DNA of 64,000 nt from Rubidibacter lacunae KORDI 51-2 (GCF_000473895.1 NZ_ASSJ01000083.1:1-64000); one strand, 5' to 3'; positions 1 through 9,441 are shown, numbered from the stretch's first letter. Translations and numbers: made by a program. The notes: generated by a model from the letters alone, not told the origin.

Positions 1-1
1 C

Positions 2-280
2 GCGATGTGGTTGCGGCATTGGGAGCAAGTCATCCCGTTCTTCGATTACCCGCCGGAAATCCGGCGAGTGATTTACACGACCAACGCGATTGAATCGCTG
101 AACGACTCGTTGCGGAAGGTATTGAAGACCAAGGGGTCATTTCCGTCAGAGGCAGCGGTCTTCAAGTTGCTCTACCTAGCGCTGGAGAAGATTTCCGAGA
201 AATGGACGATGCCACTGGCGAACTGGAAGGCGGCGCTAGCGCGATTTGCCATCCAGCATCCCGAGTGCTTCACCGACTGA
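2..280 (+). mobile_element. IS256/Mutator-type transposase, C-terminal part (cut by window edge)
   Basis: The open frame runs in from the left edge and stops at 278-280. It matches the C-terminal end of IS256-family (Mutator superfamily) DDE transposases: the NAIESLN motif, whose Glu is the third catalytic acid, is followed by a basic stretch, GSFPSE and the typical [10 protein letters not shown] tail. These enzymes cut and paste their own element. No frameshift is seen in the visible part. Just after the stop, a TTACACAAAA...TTGACAC segment near 292-312 resembles IS256-type terminal repeats, so the element probably ends near 315. Whether the whole element is intact cannot be judged here. Confidence 0.88.
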
Positions 281-579
281 GGTCTACTTGCTTACACAAA
301 AAACTTGACACTCCCGCATTAGCTCCCGTGCCGATTAGGTGTTAAACGATGTAAAGTTGATTCATCCAATAGGGCTATGGATGGGCAATATAGCTATGAA
401 TGGGTTCAGATAAGATTACCTAAACCTAACTCGCCCTCCTAGCGCAGGCCCGTTCGGTCTTAAGCTCCCGGTTTCGCTTCTGGTTATGTACCCGTGTTGC
501 GGCCGGTGTGCCCCGTCTGTAAAGTTCGGTTTTTTGAGTCCGAACTGAATCCGGTTCATCCAGCGTAGGTGTAAGGATA
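281..579. other. intergenic, IS right end then promoter region
   Basis: The first ~35 bases look like the right end of the IS256-type element. The remainder has no convincing open frame and should carry the promoter of the pentapeptide protein. No clear regulatory site was recognised. Confidence 0.5.
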
Positions 580-1353
580 ATGAAACGCATTGCTCTGGTT
601 TCAGCAGTGTTTGTGGTCGGGGTCGCGCCTGTCACCCGTGCCGAAGACTTGCAACACGTTAATCAGCTGCTCTCGACTCGAGCTTGCCAACTTTGTAATT
701 TGCAGGGCACGGGCTTGGTCCATGCAAACTTGTCGCACGCGCAACTGCAGGGCGCGGATTTGCGAGATGCTAACCTCAGCCGCGCTATTCTTAGCGGTGC
801 CGACCTCAGCGGCGCCGACCTCAGCGGCGCGTCGCTGAATGGAGCTAATCTGCAAAATGCCATTCTGACCGGTGCGTCGTTGGACAACACCGACCTGCGC
901 GATGCATATCTCGTTGGTGCCACTTTCGACCCCGGCGACCTAGAGATGGCATACCTACAGGGAGCGATCGGCATCCCTGACAATTCCATCAGCCCCGAAT
1001 ACTACTATCAGCTCGGTGTTGCTGAAACTGAAGACGGTAACTACCCAGGAGCACTCGAATTCTACAACCGCGCGCTGGGTATCGACAGCGAGTTCGCGCC
1101 GGCATATCTCGGACGGAGCGTAGCGCTTTACCGTCAAGGTGACGACCTCGTCGCGATGCAGGACGCGCAGACGGCGATCGACTTGTTCATCGACCAAGAC
1201 AATCAAAAAGGGGTGCAGGCAGCAACGAAAATGCTTTATTTCGTGCAGTATGCCAACGCGCCGCGCGAAATCGACGAAGGCGATCCGGACCCAATGCAAG
1301 CAATTGGTGGAATCGTGTCGATGTTGGGGCAGTTCTTACCCCTACTCTTTTAA
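580..1353 (+). CDS. secreted pentapeptide-repeat and TPR protein
   Basis: A 257-residue protein. Residues 1-21 form a signal peptide ending in TRA, so export is expected. Residues ~45-125 are pentapeptide repeats of A(D/N)Lxx type (ADLSGADLSGASL), which fold as a right-handed quadrilateral beta helix. Residues ~143-205 hold two TPR-like units (YYQLGVAETEDGNYPGALEFYNRAL and the following helix pair), usually protein-binding. This mix is common in cyanobacteria but no biochemical role is established for this protein. The ATG at 580 is preceded by a GTAAGGATA spacer with a weak Shine-Dalgarno. The gene stands alone and ends at a strong hairpin. Confidence 0.85.
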   Translation: MKRIALVSAVFVVGVAPVTRAEDLQHVNQLLSTRACQLCNLQGTGLVHANLSHAQLQGADLRDANLSRAILSGADLSGADLSGASLNGANLQNAILTGASLDNTDLRDAYLVGATFDPGDLEMAYLQGAIGIPDNSISPEYYYQLGVAETEDGNYPGALEFYNRALGIDSEFAPAYLGRSVALYRQGDDLVAMQDAQTAIDLFIDQDNQKGVQAATKMLYFVQYANAPREIDEGDPDPMQAIGGIVSMLGQFLPLLF

Positions 1354-1377
1354 TGCGCAATCGACCTCGTTTAACTG

Positions 1378-1418
1378 ACAGCGGCGATCGCGCTCAGTAC
1401 TGAGCCGATCGCCGCTGT
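1378..1418. terminator. perfect hairpin between convergent genes
   Basis: ACAGCGGCGATCG at 1378-1390 pairs with CGATCGCCGCTGT at 1406-1418, and the inner GCTCAGT/ACTGAGC also pairs. It lies between the stops of the convergent genes at 1353 and 1424 and ends in ATTTTATT on the plus side, so it is probably a bidirectional terminator. Both arms contain GCGATCG (HIP1-like) sequence. Confidence 0.75.
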
Positions 1419-1423
1419 GGATT

Positions 1424-1789
1424 TTATTCGCGTCGGTAGATGCGCGGCACTTCCACATAGAGCAACGCGCCCCGATAATGTTCGGGATCGGGCTGCGATT
1501 GCAGATAGCTCAATAGAGTTTCTAGTAGCTGCGGCAGGTATTCAGGAAAGTTGCGAACCTGAAGGGCAATGATGCCGCCATAATTTGCGGGTGGGTAAGC
1601 GGCGAGGTTAGTGAAGTCGTTATCGAGGGAGACGAGAACGGCATCGAGATCTCGCGCGCAGCGGAGTACTGTGAGATCGCTGGCATCGCCCGGCAGGCGG
1701 TCGCGAACCGACGCGACGTCATACCCGACCGCGCCCAGGGCGGCGATCGCCTCGCCCGGCACGCAACTATCGACTAGCAATGTCAGCAT
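1424..1789 (-). CDS. DUF5615 family PIN-like protein (putative toxin nuclease)
   Basis: About 121 residues from the ATG at 1789. It starts MLTLLVDSCVPG, with an early Asp in the first strand, then has VLRCARDLDAVLVSLDNDF, where the Asp pair resembles PIN-domain acidic residues. This is the layout of DUF5615 PIN-like proteins, normally the toxin partner of a DUF433 antitoxin. A longer frame from a TTG at 1891 exists, but its first 34 residues (basic, RYRHRHR) do not look like the family, so the shorter start is preferred. No DUF433 gene adjoins it: heme oxygenase ends at 1931 just upstream. Role as a toxin is inference from the family. Confidence 0.7.
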   Translation of the reverse strand: MLTLLVDSCVPGEAIAALGAVGYDVASVRDRLPGDASDLTVLRCARDLDAVLVSLDNDFTNLAAYPPANYGGIIALQVRNFPEYLPQLLETLLSYLQSQPDPEHYRGALLYVEVPRIYRRE

Positions 1790-1930
1790 TCGATGGCGGT
1801 GCCGGTAGCGGGTGTTCGAGGTGAATTGTAGTAGAACCCAGTCGACTGATGACTTAAATGCCTCTAGCCAACTGGGTTCGACAGGTGCCAACGCTACAAA
1901 CGTTACGCCGGAATGGTAGGAAGGCGACGA

Positions 1931-2656
1931 TTACTCAGCCGCAACTAGTTCCGTGCTGCCGGGTTGCTTGCGACCGCGTCGGCGCGTCAGGCTGTTGAAG
2001 AGCATAATGCCGATCGCCTTAATCAAATTGCCTTCCAACTCCTGGAACATCTTCATGTTCGCACCGAAGGCGGAATTGGCTTCTTCGACGATCGCCTCGG
2101 CCGTTTGCTCGTCCACCGGCAGGTCGTTCAGCGTCTGGCGATAGTGTTGCTTGAAGGCCTTCTCGTCCTCGATCGCCTCGAACTCGTAGAAAGCCGTACC
2201 CTGACCTTCGGCTAGGTTCATGGCTTTCTGAGCAATACCCTTTAGGATCTGTCCGCCCGACAGGTCGCCGAGGTAACGCGTGTATGAGTGTGCCACCAGC
2301 AGTGCCGGTTGCGTTTCCGAGAGCTGGCGAATACGCTGCACGTAGGCTTCGCCAGCCGGGGATAGCGCGATTTCCTCTCGCCAGCTAGCACCGTAATAGA
2401 AAGTCAGATCGCGCTCCAAGCTTTGCTTGCGATCGAGCTCCGGGAAGTGCAGCTTGCCAACGACTGGATGCGCCTCGTGCCGTGCCATCTCCTCTTCCAT
2501 TGCCGAATAAACGAAGTAGAGGTTCCCGACTAGCTTGCGGTACGACGTTTTCTCGACGACGCCCTTCAAAAAGCAACGTACGAACCCGACGTTCTCCGCC
2601 ATCGTGTGGGACTTCTTCGTCCCCTCGCGCAGCATGGTTGCCAAATCCACAGTCAT
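1931..2656 (-). CDS. ho1: biliverdin-forming heme oxygenase
   Basis: Soluble heme oxygenase of 241 residues that opens heme to biliverdin IX-alpha, iron and CO, using ferredoxin as electron donor. In cyanobacteria this is the first step to phycobilins. The ATG at 2656 gives MTVDLATMLREGTKKSHTMAE, where the His of KKSH is the proximal heme ligand. The distal-helix motif GDLSGGQILKG is present near residue 140. Length matches the usual 238-240 residues. A longer frame to 2770 adds 38 residues with no family match. It is transcribed alone and its promoter should lie in 2657-2880. Confidence 0.95.
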   Translation of the reverse strand: MTVDLATMLREGTKKSHTMAENVGFVRCFLKGVVEKTSYRKLVGNLYFVYSAMEEEMARHEAHPVVGKLHFPELDRKQSLERDLTFYYGASWREEIALSPAGEAYVQRIRQLSETQPALLVAHSYTRYLGDLSGGQILKGIAQKAMNLAEGQGTAFYEFEAIEDEKAFKQHYRQTLNDLPVDEQTAEAIVEEANSAFGANMKMFQELEGNLIKAIGIMLFNSLTRRRGRKQPGSTELVAAE

Positions 2657-3391
2657 GTTATGCGTCCCAGTTTTCAAGTGAGCGAGCTCGAGAGAACGAG
2701 CCCAGTTGGGCGTTTCCAAGCAAACGGTTTCGGGTAGTCGCTCCCCAGCCACGACGAGCAACATGCCCATTCGAGCTCAAGGACCTTACCTTACGTGAAG
2801 GCCACGTGTTACAACCGTTCGTCGAAAAAAATGTAAAAAGTCATCAATTTGACAGGATAAACCGAAATAATGAGGCCCTCTATTAAAAATCGTAAAGCGA
2901 TGTGTTGGGCCGTTGCGACGATTGTTTACCCAGCAATGCCGACCGGGCGTCTGACAGGCTCGTGAAACGACAGAAATTGCGGTCGCGGCTTCGGACCATT
3001 GCGCGACTGCCTCTTTCCCAAAGAGGATGAATTGGCTGGGTGTGGGGTTTGAGGTAAAAACGCAGTAGGTGGCGCATTGACGAATTCAGAGGCGATCGCA
3101 TCCCGGGTATCGAGGCAAAAAGACGATCTTCTAGCGGGCGATTTAGCGCGACGTGTAGTTGCCTAGCAGCGATACGAGTGCCGTACTGGTTTCGTTTGTG
3201 GAGGTACCGTGCCAGCAGAGTCAGTGAGATAGCACCAACTGTCGACCTGTCCCGAAACCCGAACGTCCTAGCGTTAGCATTGTTCTTGAAGGGCTGACGC
3301 TCGCAGGTTTCAATGCCCGGCAGAAATCGCGGCGCCATTGGTTTCTGTATAGTCATCTGCCAGCCAAATTACCTGCATTTCTAGCACAGGC
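2657..3391. other. gene-poor stretch upstream of heme oxygenase
   Basis: Contains short frames on the minus strand with no recognisable domains. The first ~200 bases should hold the heme oxygenase promoter. The remainder has scattered coding-like fragments, for example a minus-strand frame at 3310-3534 that may be a frameshifted continuation of the next feature. Confidence 0.4.
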
Positions 3392-3706
3392 TTAATTGCC
3401 AACGGCGACTGAATCGACCAGTTTGGATAATCTAAGCGCGTGCCCATTGAAGTAGCCCCCAACTGCAGTACGTGAGACGAAAAACCTCCAAACAATAGCG
3501 CCTCGCCCAACATTGTCGTTGCTTTGGACAGCAATTGCTGGATGTAATGCCATGCGTGCGAATAGCTCGTCGTCGCGAATCAAGCTGTAGATTCGTTCCT
3601 TGCCTGCTCGTTGCTCGAGGGCTATAGTTGCCTGCGCACTTGCAGCCAAGTCCAGAATACATTTACACGCCTGCCGAGCTTCAAGGGAGATATCGCGTTG
3701 AGACAT
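3392..3706 (-). pseudogene. unrecognised ORF, probably decayed
   Basis: From the ATG at 3706 the frame gives an alpha-helical, coding-like N-terminal half (MSQRDISLEARQACKCILD..., then EQRAGKERIYSLIRDDELFARMAL). The reading quality drops after about residue 70, and a second minus-strand frame (3310-3534) takes over with equally plausible sequence, suggesting a frameshift. I do not recognise the family. It lies in a gene-poor region between heme oxygenase and the COP23 gene. It could instead be a short orphan gene. Confidence 0.3.
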
Positions 3707-4476
3707 AGGACATACCCGGTCCGTTGAAGAGGGTGCGGACGAGATCGGCAGTGTTTGGGGGAGCACTGGCAAACGTGCAATCGCATCGAGCGTCAGGGCC
3801 ACTTTGATCTTCTCGACCCAACAGTTCTCAACCCAAGGTCGAGCCACTTCTGGCAGACCGCCAATGAGGTTTCCTCAATCCTTAAATTAGTTGAGGTCGC
3901 GGCATTCCCATGCGTGTCGGAGCGACGGTGCTGAATGCAAACCGAGGGATGCTCGAAGCGCGCGCACCTAATCTTCATGTCAGGCGTCGCGAAAGAAACG
4001 CAATAGGTATTGCACAAGCCCGCGTAAATAGTGCGGTCGATCGCTCGAAATATCTGGCTTCCGGCAGCTGAAATTGTTAATCCAGATAGCACTTGGAGCG
4101 TGCAAGCAACCCAGAGCTGCTCCCAAACGCTTCGCCCTCACCTAAGTCAAATGGGGGTTTACAGCGATTGCGCTGACCTCAATCGAACTTTCCGAGGTCA
4201 TTGCCGAAAACTCCCATGAAGCTGCTCGAAATAAACTTGTCACAAATGAAAACAACAGATTAGGATCGTGCCCAACTCGAGATCCGCCTCACATGACCGT
4301 GGAGCCTTGTGACTAATGACTTCGGCGGAAAATCTCACAAGATTACTTGGCCTGGATTCCTGCGCTTCGGCAGGCGGGTTGCAACAATATATTCATTAAC
4401 AAGCGACCGCTCCCAAATCGTGCAGAACCAAGTATCAATAGCAATTGTCTAAATCACCACACGGAGGCTACTCCTC
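3707..4476. other. intergenic upstream of COP23 gene, no gene seen
   Basis: Only short frames on either strand, none with a recognisable motif or a good ribosome site. The last ~100 bases are AT-rich and should carry the promoter of the following gene. Confidence 0.5.
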
Positions 4477-5013
4477 ATGAACGCCAAACTTGCCTTTCTA
4501 TCCGCGATCGGCGTTGCACTGACCCTTGGCGCAGGCTCTGCAATCGCTAACCCCGTTGCCACCGATGCCATCGCACAAGCAAGCGAAAAGGATGCTGTTG
4601 TTACGTTCAGCTGCGACCAAGTGGACGGGCAACCCGTCACCCTTGCATCGATCGATCGCTCCGGCAGCGTGGAAAGCCGCCCCGTTTTGAACTGGGATGA
4701 TGCCTACTTCACCTCGGCTGAAGAAACCGAGCAAATTTGCCAGCAAGTCGCGAGCAAGTTGCAAAGCTACTACGACAACGGCGAGCTGGCCGAACTGACC
4801 CTTGTTGCCGAAGACGTTGCCGGCGAACCGACCGTCTGCTTGGAACAGGAGCAAGACAGCGGCTGCAGCGAAGGTCGCGTGTTGTTCTCGTTCAGTAATG
4901 TAAGCAACCCTCAATTTGCCCTGAACAACATCATGGAGCCGGAAGACCGCACGACGCAGGTATTGCGCGGCGACTTTAAGGCGCGTCTGGGCTTCGGCTT
5001 CCTACCGTTCTAG
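4477..5013 (+). CDS. COP23-domain secreted protein
   Basis: A 178-residue exported protein with a clear signal peptide (residues 1-24, hydrophobic AFLSAIGVALTLGAG, cleavage after AIA). The mature part has conserved Cys (FSCDQVDG, EQICQQ, VCLEQEQDSGCSEG) and a C-terminal segment matching COP23 (circadian oscillating polypeptide) proteins, a cyanobacterial family of unknown biochemical role. ACGGAGG lies about ten bases before the ATG, a strong ribosome site. It is monocistronic, with a strong terminator downstream. Regulation by the clock is known for the founding protein and not shown here. Confidence 0.85.
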   Translation: MNAKLAFLSAIGVALTLGAGSAIANPVATDAIAQASEKDAVVTFSCDQVDGQPVTLASIDRSGSVESRPVLNWDDAYFTSAEETEQICQQVASKLQSYYDNGELAELTLVAEDVAGEPTVCLEQEQDSGCSEGRVLFSFSNVSNPQFALNNIMEPEDRTTQVLRGDFKARLGFGFLPF

Positions 5014-5095
5014 TGTCGTCCTCGGCGGTCGCGACGATTGCGCGATCGCCCCCGGCCACTTTCAAATCCGGCTCTACGTTTTCCTCGAGCTCTCA

Positions 5096-5131
5096 CAGCA
5101 GTTAGCTGCCCCGCTAGCTGCTGTTTTCTTT
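5096..5131 (+). terminator. Rho-independent terminator after COP23 gene
   Basis: CAGCAGTTAGC (5096-5106) pairs with GCTAGCTGCTG (5113-5123) around a six-base loop with one G-U pair, followed directly by TTTTCTTT. Placed 83 bases after the COP23 stop on the same strand. Confidence 0.85.
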
Positions 5132-5601
5132 AATATTGGATTCAACATGGTTGCCATAGTCGTCCCCTTGACCCGACTTTTCCCAATATCTTTAGACCAG
5201 TAAAATCCGCAGGTCTGCGGGGCCCTAGAAAACCTCATTATCTCGTTGTGCGATCTCAATATCCTCAGCTTGTGGGTAATCGCTACAAGGCTTAGAACCC
5301 TAACTGCACGCATGTTATAGACTTAGCCGGAATAGCCAGGCGATCGCCTAGCTTGCCTGGATTCTTAACGAAGTTTTTGACGAAGCCTCAAACCCTTGCT
5401 CTGACTAGGCTCGAATCTAAGTGTATAGAAACGTAATGTCATTGAGCGAAAAAGTCTGCAAGCCCTGCACGGTAAAAGGTTTAGGGTCTCCGCATAAGAG
5501 TTCTTGAATAATCCAGTCTAAAGCCAAATGTAGCGGTTCGCTTCGTCCTGAACGATTGCGGGCACTCTCTCCAAGGGCTTTCTTGAAGCGCGCGATCGCG
5601 G
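5132..5601. other. intergenic, no gene seen
   Basis: Mixed composition, only short frames, stop-rich in all frames. No repeat or RNA gene recognised. Confidence 0.5.
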
Positions 5602-6900
5602 TTAGCGGTCGGCAAAAATCAACTCCAGGCGGCGCTGCGATTTTTGGAGTGCCTCCTCTGCCGACTGCTTGCCCAACAGTGTTGCTTCGATCGCCCGCCC
5701 GAAGTTCTCGGATATCTGCGTGTAGCCGGACACGATCGGACGCGATCTGGCAACCTCCATCTGCTGCAAAAACACCTCCAGCACGGGGTTTTCAGCCAAG
5801 TATTGCTGGTACGCATCGCTTGCGCGCGCGCGCTTGGCGATGGGTAAGTAGCCCGTCTGCAATGCCCACTGCGTCTGGAACTCCTCGCTCAAAACGTAAG
5901 CCAAAAACTCATGCGCAGCGCGTTCCCGCTCCGGCACCGTCGCCGTGACAAAAAGATTTTCTCCACCGACAACTGCTGCACGCCGTTCTTTGCGGGGAAA
6001 TGGAAAGACGCCGTAGTCCACTTTAAGCTGACTCAACTGTCCCAGCGTCCAAGGACCGGTGATTTGCATGGCAACTCGACCGCTCAGGAAAGCGTCAAGC
6101 TCATACCCCCGCTCCGGTGCCGACAATATAGCTGCTTCTGTCGCCACGAGGTTAGCTCCGAAGTCGAGCGCAGCGATCGCCCCCGGATTGGGCAAGTTCG
6201 GCTGTCCGTCTGCCAGCAGTTCGCCACCCGCACTGAAGACAAACGGCAGCCAGGCAAACACCGTCCATTCGCCTTTGCCGAGCGAAAGCATCATGCCGTG
6301 GCGATCGGCGATCCCATCGCCGTCGAGGTCGCGGGTCAAACACCGGGCGGCGGCTTCCAGCTCGTCCCAGGTCTGCGGCAGCGACTCGATCCCGGCTTCG
6401 GCAAACAGCGACGGTCGGTAAAAGATTGCCGCATTATTCGTAGCAAAAGGGACCGACCACCAATGGCCGTCAAGCTGCATCGACTCAAATAGTGCCGGAG
6501 CGATCGCTTCTCGCAACCGCGATCGCTCCAGCCAATCGTCCAACGGATGGATCGCACCCAAGGTCACGAGCTGCCCCGTCAACTGCGGCGTAAACCACAA
6601 CAAATCTGGCAGGACGTTGCCCGCCACCGCCGCCAGAATCTTAGGCAACTGTCCGTCTGGCTGTCCGATATACCGCGCTTCCAGTTGCACGTCCGAGTGT
6701 TGGCGGTTGAACTCTGCAACCAGGTCGGCCAATACATCGCGATTGGCCGGCGGATTGATCCCGTGCCATAGCATTAGCCGGACCGGACCGTTTCCCACAT
6801 CGCTACGCGGGACGAGCCCGCACCCCGCCAGCAACGCACAGAGAAAAATCGCTGCGACCTTTTGCGCGATCGTCTGCCAGCGACGCGACCGCTGCTTCAT
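5602..6900 (-). CDS. sugar ABC transporter substrate-binding lipoprotein (family 1)
   Basis: A 432-residue extracellular solute-binding protein, family 1. Residues 1-26 are a lipoprotein signal ending in lipobox LLAGC, so the Cys is probably acylated and the protein held at the outer face of the inner membrane. The start of the mature fold (PVRLMLWHGI, then VLADLVAEFNRQHSDV) and PFATNNAAIFYRPSLFAEAGI are typical of carbohydrate binders. An embedded DLDGDGIAD loop looks like an EF-hand calcium site, seen in some members. No permease or ATPase adjoins it. The only sugar-type permease in the window is at 50.6 kb. Substrate cannot be told. Confidence 0.88.
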   Translation of the reverse strand: MKQRSRRWQTIAQKVAAIFLCALLAGCGLVPRSDVGNGPVRLMLWHGINPPANRDVLADLVAEFNRQHSDVQLEARYIGQPDGQLPKILAAVAGNVLPDLLWFTPQLTGQLVTLGAIHPLDDWLERSRLREAIAPALFESMQLDGHWWSVPFATNNAAIFYRPSLFAEAGIESLPQTWDELEAAARCLTRDLDGDGIADRHGMMLSLGKGEWTVFAWLPFVFSAGGELLADGQPNLPNPGAIAALDFGANLVATEAAILSAPERGYELDAFLSGRVAMQITGPWTLGQLSQLKVDYGVFPFPRKERRAAVVGGENLFVTATVPERERAAHEFLAYVLSEEFQTQWALQTGYLPIAKRARASDAYQQYLAENPVLEVFLQQMEVARSRPIVSGYTQISENFGRAIEATLLGKQSAEEALQKSQRRLELIFADR

Positions 6901-6952
6901 CTAGGCTCTCCCACTATGGGCTGTGCGATCGTTACCAACCAGATACTCCCAT

Positions 6953-6988
6953 GAAAAAGCGCGAGGACAAGCAAACTTGACCCCGCGC
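6953..6988 (-). terminator. terminator after rplL
   Basis: Read on the minus strand, GCGCGGGGTCAAG and CTTGTCCTCGCGC form a stem with two mismatches and are followed by TTTTT. Located about 40 bases beyond the rplL stop at 7027, as expected for the end of the ribosomal operon. Confidence 0.75.
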
Positions 6989-7026
6989 AACAACCACTCG
7001 CAGCAGCGAGTTGGGTAGTGTCACAT

Positions 7027-7437
7027 CTACTTGATGGTGACTTTCGCGCCGGCTTCTTCCAACTTCTTCTTGGTCTCTTCGGCGTCTTCCTTGGTTGTCG
7101 CCTCCTTAATTGCCTTGGGCGTTCCTTCCACCATTTCTTTGGCTTCTTTCAGACCCAGGCCGGTGATCCCGCGGACCACCTTGAGAACGGCAATCTTCTT
7201 GTCCGAGGGGAACTCTTCGAGCACGACGTCGAACTCGGTCTTCTCCTCGGCTTCTTCTTCAGCCGCCGGAGCGCCCGGAGCGCCCGGCATGACACCCGGC
7301 ATCATCATCATGCCGCCGCCACTGGCTGCCGATGCATCAACGCCGAAGGCTTCTTCGATTTGCTTGACTAGCTCGGATGCTTCCAGTAGCGAAAGCGATT
7401 TCAACTGTTCGAGAATTTCGTCGGTTTTTGCAGACAT
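7027..7437 (-). CDS. rplL: 50S ribosomal protein L7/L12
   Basis: A 136-residue protein of the ribosomal stalk that recruits translation factors. The N-terminal dimerisation helices (residues 1-35, [20 protein letters not shown]) are followed by a flexible hinge rich in Gly, Met, Ala and Pro (~36-60), then acidic residues and the conserved C-terminal domain ([32 protein letters not shown]). The GGMMMMPG hinge is somewhat Met-rich. It is the last gene of the secE-rplL operon, 126 bases after rplJ, and is followed by a terminator. L7/L12 is needed in several copies per ribosome and is bound by L10. Confidence 0.97.
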   Translation of the reverse strand: MSAKTDEILEQLKSLSLLEASELVKQIEEAFGVDASAASGGGMMMMPGVMPGAPGAPAAEEEAEEKTEFDVVLEEFPSDKKIAVLKVVRGITGLGLKEAKEMVEGTPKAIKEATTKEDAEETKKKLEEAGAKVTIK

Positions 7438-7563
7438 GGTCTAGCTCCTCTTTGACTCTTAGAAACAACGAAAAAACGTATCGGAACCGGTAATGTAGGT
7501 AAGGCAGTTGCGAACCACCTTCCCAATCGTTCAATTGTCATGCTGTTGCGGGAACTCGCGACC

Positions 7564-8133
7564 CTAGGAGTCGGCTTGTTCGTCTTTGGCGGCAACTGCC
7601 TGCAGCGCGCGTGCCAGCGACGCCGGTACTTCGTTGATGCCTTTGACCAGCTTGGTTGGAACTGCGTTGATTCCGACCGCCACTCGGGTTGGAATTGCAT
7701 TTAGCATGCCGGCAATGCGTGCCATCAACTCTTCCTTCGTTGGCAGCTCGGTCAGCGCATCAACCTGCTTTTCAGTCAGCGCCTGACCGTCCATCACGCC
7801 ACCGCGCATGACGGTCTTGCTAGTAGCCTTCTGGAAGTCCTTGTAAGCTTTGATTGCACCGCCGAAGTCGTCCGGGACGAGAATGAACGCCGATGACTCC
7901 TTCAAGAACTCCTGCATCGGCTGCCAAGTGGTATTCCCTTCTACAGCAATCCGCATCAGGGTATTCTTGGTCACCTTGCACTTGGCTCCCACAGGGCGCA
8001 GACGCGATCGCAGATCGGTTATCTCTGCAACGGTCAGCCCTTTGTAGTCGATCACAATTGCCAGCTGCGCGGCGCTCAGCTCTTGCTTGAGACCGGCAAC
8101 GAGTTCTTGCTTTTCAGCTAACGTACGACCCAC
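7564..8133 (-). CDS. rplJ: 50S ribosomal protein L10
   Basis: A 189-residue protein that anchors L7/L12 dimers at the base of the ribosomal stalk. The N-terminal rRNA-binding domain has the family core (IVIDYKGLTVAEITDLRSRLR, TKNTLMRIAVEG). The C-terminal helix carrying the L7/L12 binding sites spans ~155-189. It begins at the ATG at 8133 behind GAGGTGAAAAAG, a good ribosome site. Translation of rplJ-rplL in bacteria is usually controlled by L10 binding its own leader, and the 336-base gap before this gene is where that leader would lie. Confidence 0.97.
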   Translation of the reverse strand: MGRTLAEKQELVAGLKQELSAAQLAIVIDYKGLTVAEITDLRSRLRPVGAKCKVTKNTLMRIAVEGNTTWQPMQEFLKESSAFILVPDDFGGAIKAYKDFQKATSKTVMRGGVMDGQALTEKQVDALTELPTKEELMARIAGMLNAIPTRVAVGINAVPTKLVKGINEVPASLARALQAVAAKDEQADS

Positions 8134-8220
8134 ACTTTTTCACCTCCTCGATTTAGAGCGATAGGTTTGCGAGCGATCTGAACTGCAACGAGCTGTTCGG
8201 GGAAGCTCGGCTGCAAATGC

Positions 8221-8245
8221 AAAGACCTCGGAGAATTCCGAGGTC
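8221..8245 (-). promoter_or_regulatory. hairpin in the rplA-rplJ gap (attenuator or L10 leader element)
   Basis: A perfect nine-base stem, GACCTCGGA (8224-8232) with TCCGAGGTC (8237-8245). On the minus strand it is followed by TTTGCATTTG. It lies between rplA and rplJ on the transcribed strand. It could be a partial terminator/attenuator or part of the L10 leader RNA; the exact L10 leader fold was not verified. Confidence 0.5.
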
Positions 8246-8469
8246 CAGCAGCTTCGATTCGGAAGCCCCCATACGGGGCAATCGCGAAACATAGAGCAGC
8301 AACCTCGGCAGGATGTTTAAGCCCCGGGGGCACCTGCTGTCTTCAGCACTGAAAAATCTGTTGATTGGATTTGAGGCCTAGGGCAAAGGCTTCTTCAACT
8401 CGGAATGCATCTGCGAGCTCAACTCAAGAGAAATTGACGTGTGCTGCGAATCAAGCATTCGAAAGGAAT

Positions 8470-9183
8470 TTAGATCTCGTCGAGCTTGAGGTCGCGCAGG
8501 GCACTAACATCAACTTCAATTGACGGACCCATGGTTGCCGTAACGTAAATACTACGCCAGAAGCGACCCTTTGCACCAGACGGACGATTGCGATCGATCG
8601 TCTCCTGCAATGCCTTGAGATTGACAAGCAGATCGTCAACGGGGAAATTAGCCTTGCCAAACATCACGTGCACGATGCCAGCGCGATCGGCACGGAACTC
8701 CTGCTTTCCGGCCTTGAACTCCTGAATCGCTCCAGCGAGATCGGTAGTTACCGTTCCGCCTTTCGGTGATGGCATCAAACCGCGCGGGCCGAGAATCCGC
8801 CCGAGCTTTGCCACGTCTTTCATCATGTCCGGCGTTGCGATCAACAAGTCGAAATCCATCCGCCCTTTCTGGATTTCTTCAATCAGCTCTTCAGAGCCGA
8901 CGATGTCAGCACCGCCTTCGTTAGCCTCTGTGACCTTCTCGCCACGTGTAATTACCGCCACTCGAACGGTTTGCCCGGTTCCCTTTGGGAAAGTCACCGT
9001 CGTTCTGAGCTGCTGGTCGGTGTACTTCGGATCGATACCGAGGCGCACGTGGACCTCAGCTGTTTCCTCAAACTTGGCAGTTGCCGTGTCCTTGAGCAAT
9101 TGCAGCGCTTCATGAGGTTGATAAGGTCGGGGCTCGACCTTATCCATCAACTCGCGCATGCGACGCGAGAGTTTTTTTGGCAC
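8470..9183 (-). CDS. rplA: 50S ribosomal protein L1
   Basis: A 237-residue protein of the L1 stalk of 23S rRNA, involved in release of E-site tRNA and usually a translational repressor of the L11-L1 mRNA. Conserved blocks are visible: [24 protein letters not shown] near residue 35, GAMPSPK-like block [12 protein letters not shown] near 150, and the C-terminal [20 protein letters not shown]. The ATG at 9183 has only a modest ribosome site (GGGAGATATTCAGTG upstream). The gap to rplK is about 258 bases, wider than in most bacteria. Confidence 0.97.
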   Translation of the reverse strand: MPKKLSRRMRELMDKVEPRPYQPHEALQLLKDTATAKFEETAEVHVRLGIDPKYTDQQLRTTVTFPKGTGQTVRVAVITRGEKVTEANEGGADIVGSEELIEEIQKGRMDFDLLIATPDMMKDVAKLGRILGPRGLMPSPKGGTVTTDLAGAIQEFKAGKQEFRADRAGIVHVMFGKANFPVDDLLVNLKALQETIDRNRPSGAKGRFWRSIYVTATMGPSIEVDVSALRDLKLDEI

Positions 9184-9441
9184 TGAATATCTCCCTGGGT
9201 CCTAGCGAGGGTCAAACCTCTCCCCAAAATCATTGTCTAGCGAGCATTCACAAGGATAACTTAAGGAGTATGGAAGCTGCCATAAGCTACTCGGCGAGTT
9301 AAGCCACCTCAACCTCGTAGAAGTGGTAGTTCCTTTCTCCCGTTCACGCTCTCACAAAACTGGAACCCGTCAATTATCGGACCTTCTTTCATGAAAGCAT
9401 CGTAAAAAGAAATCAGTACCGCGCGTGCAAAGATCGAGTCC

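Noticed and set aside
7031-7444. 137-residue plus-strand frame across rplL
   Set aside because: Antisense of a Glu/Lys/Ala-rich gene, which commonly gives a Ser/Phe-rich shadow.
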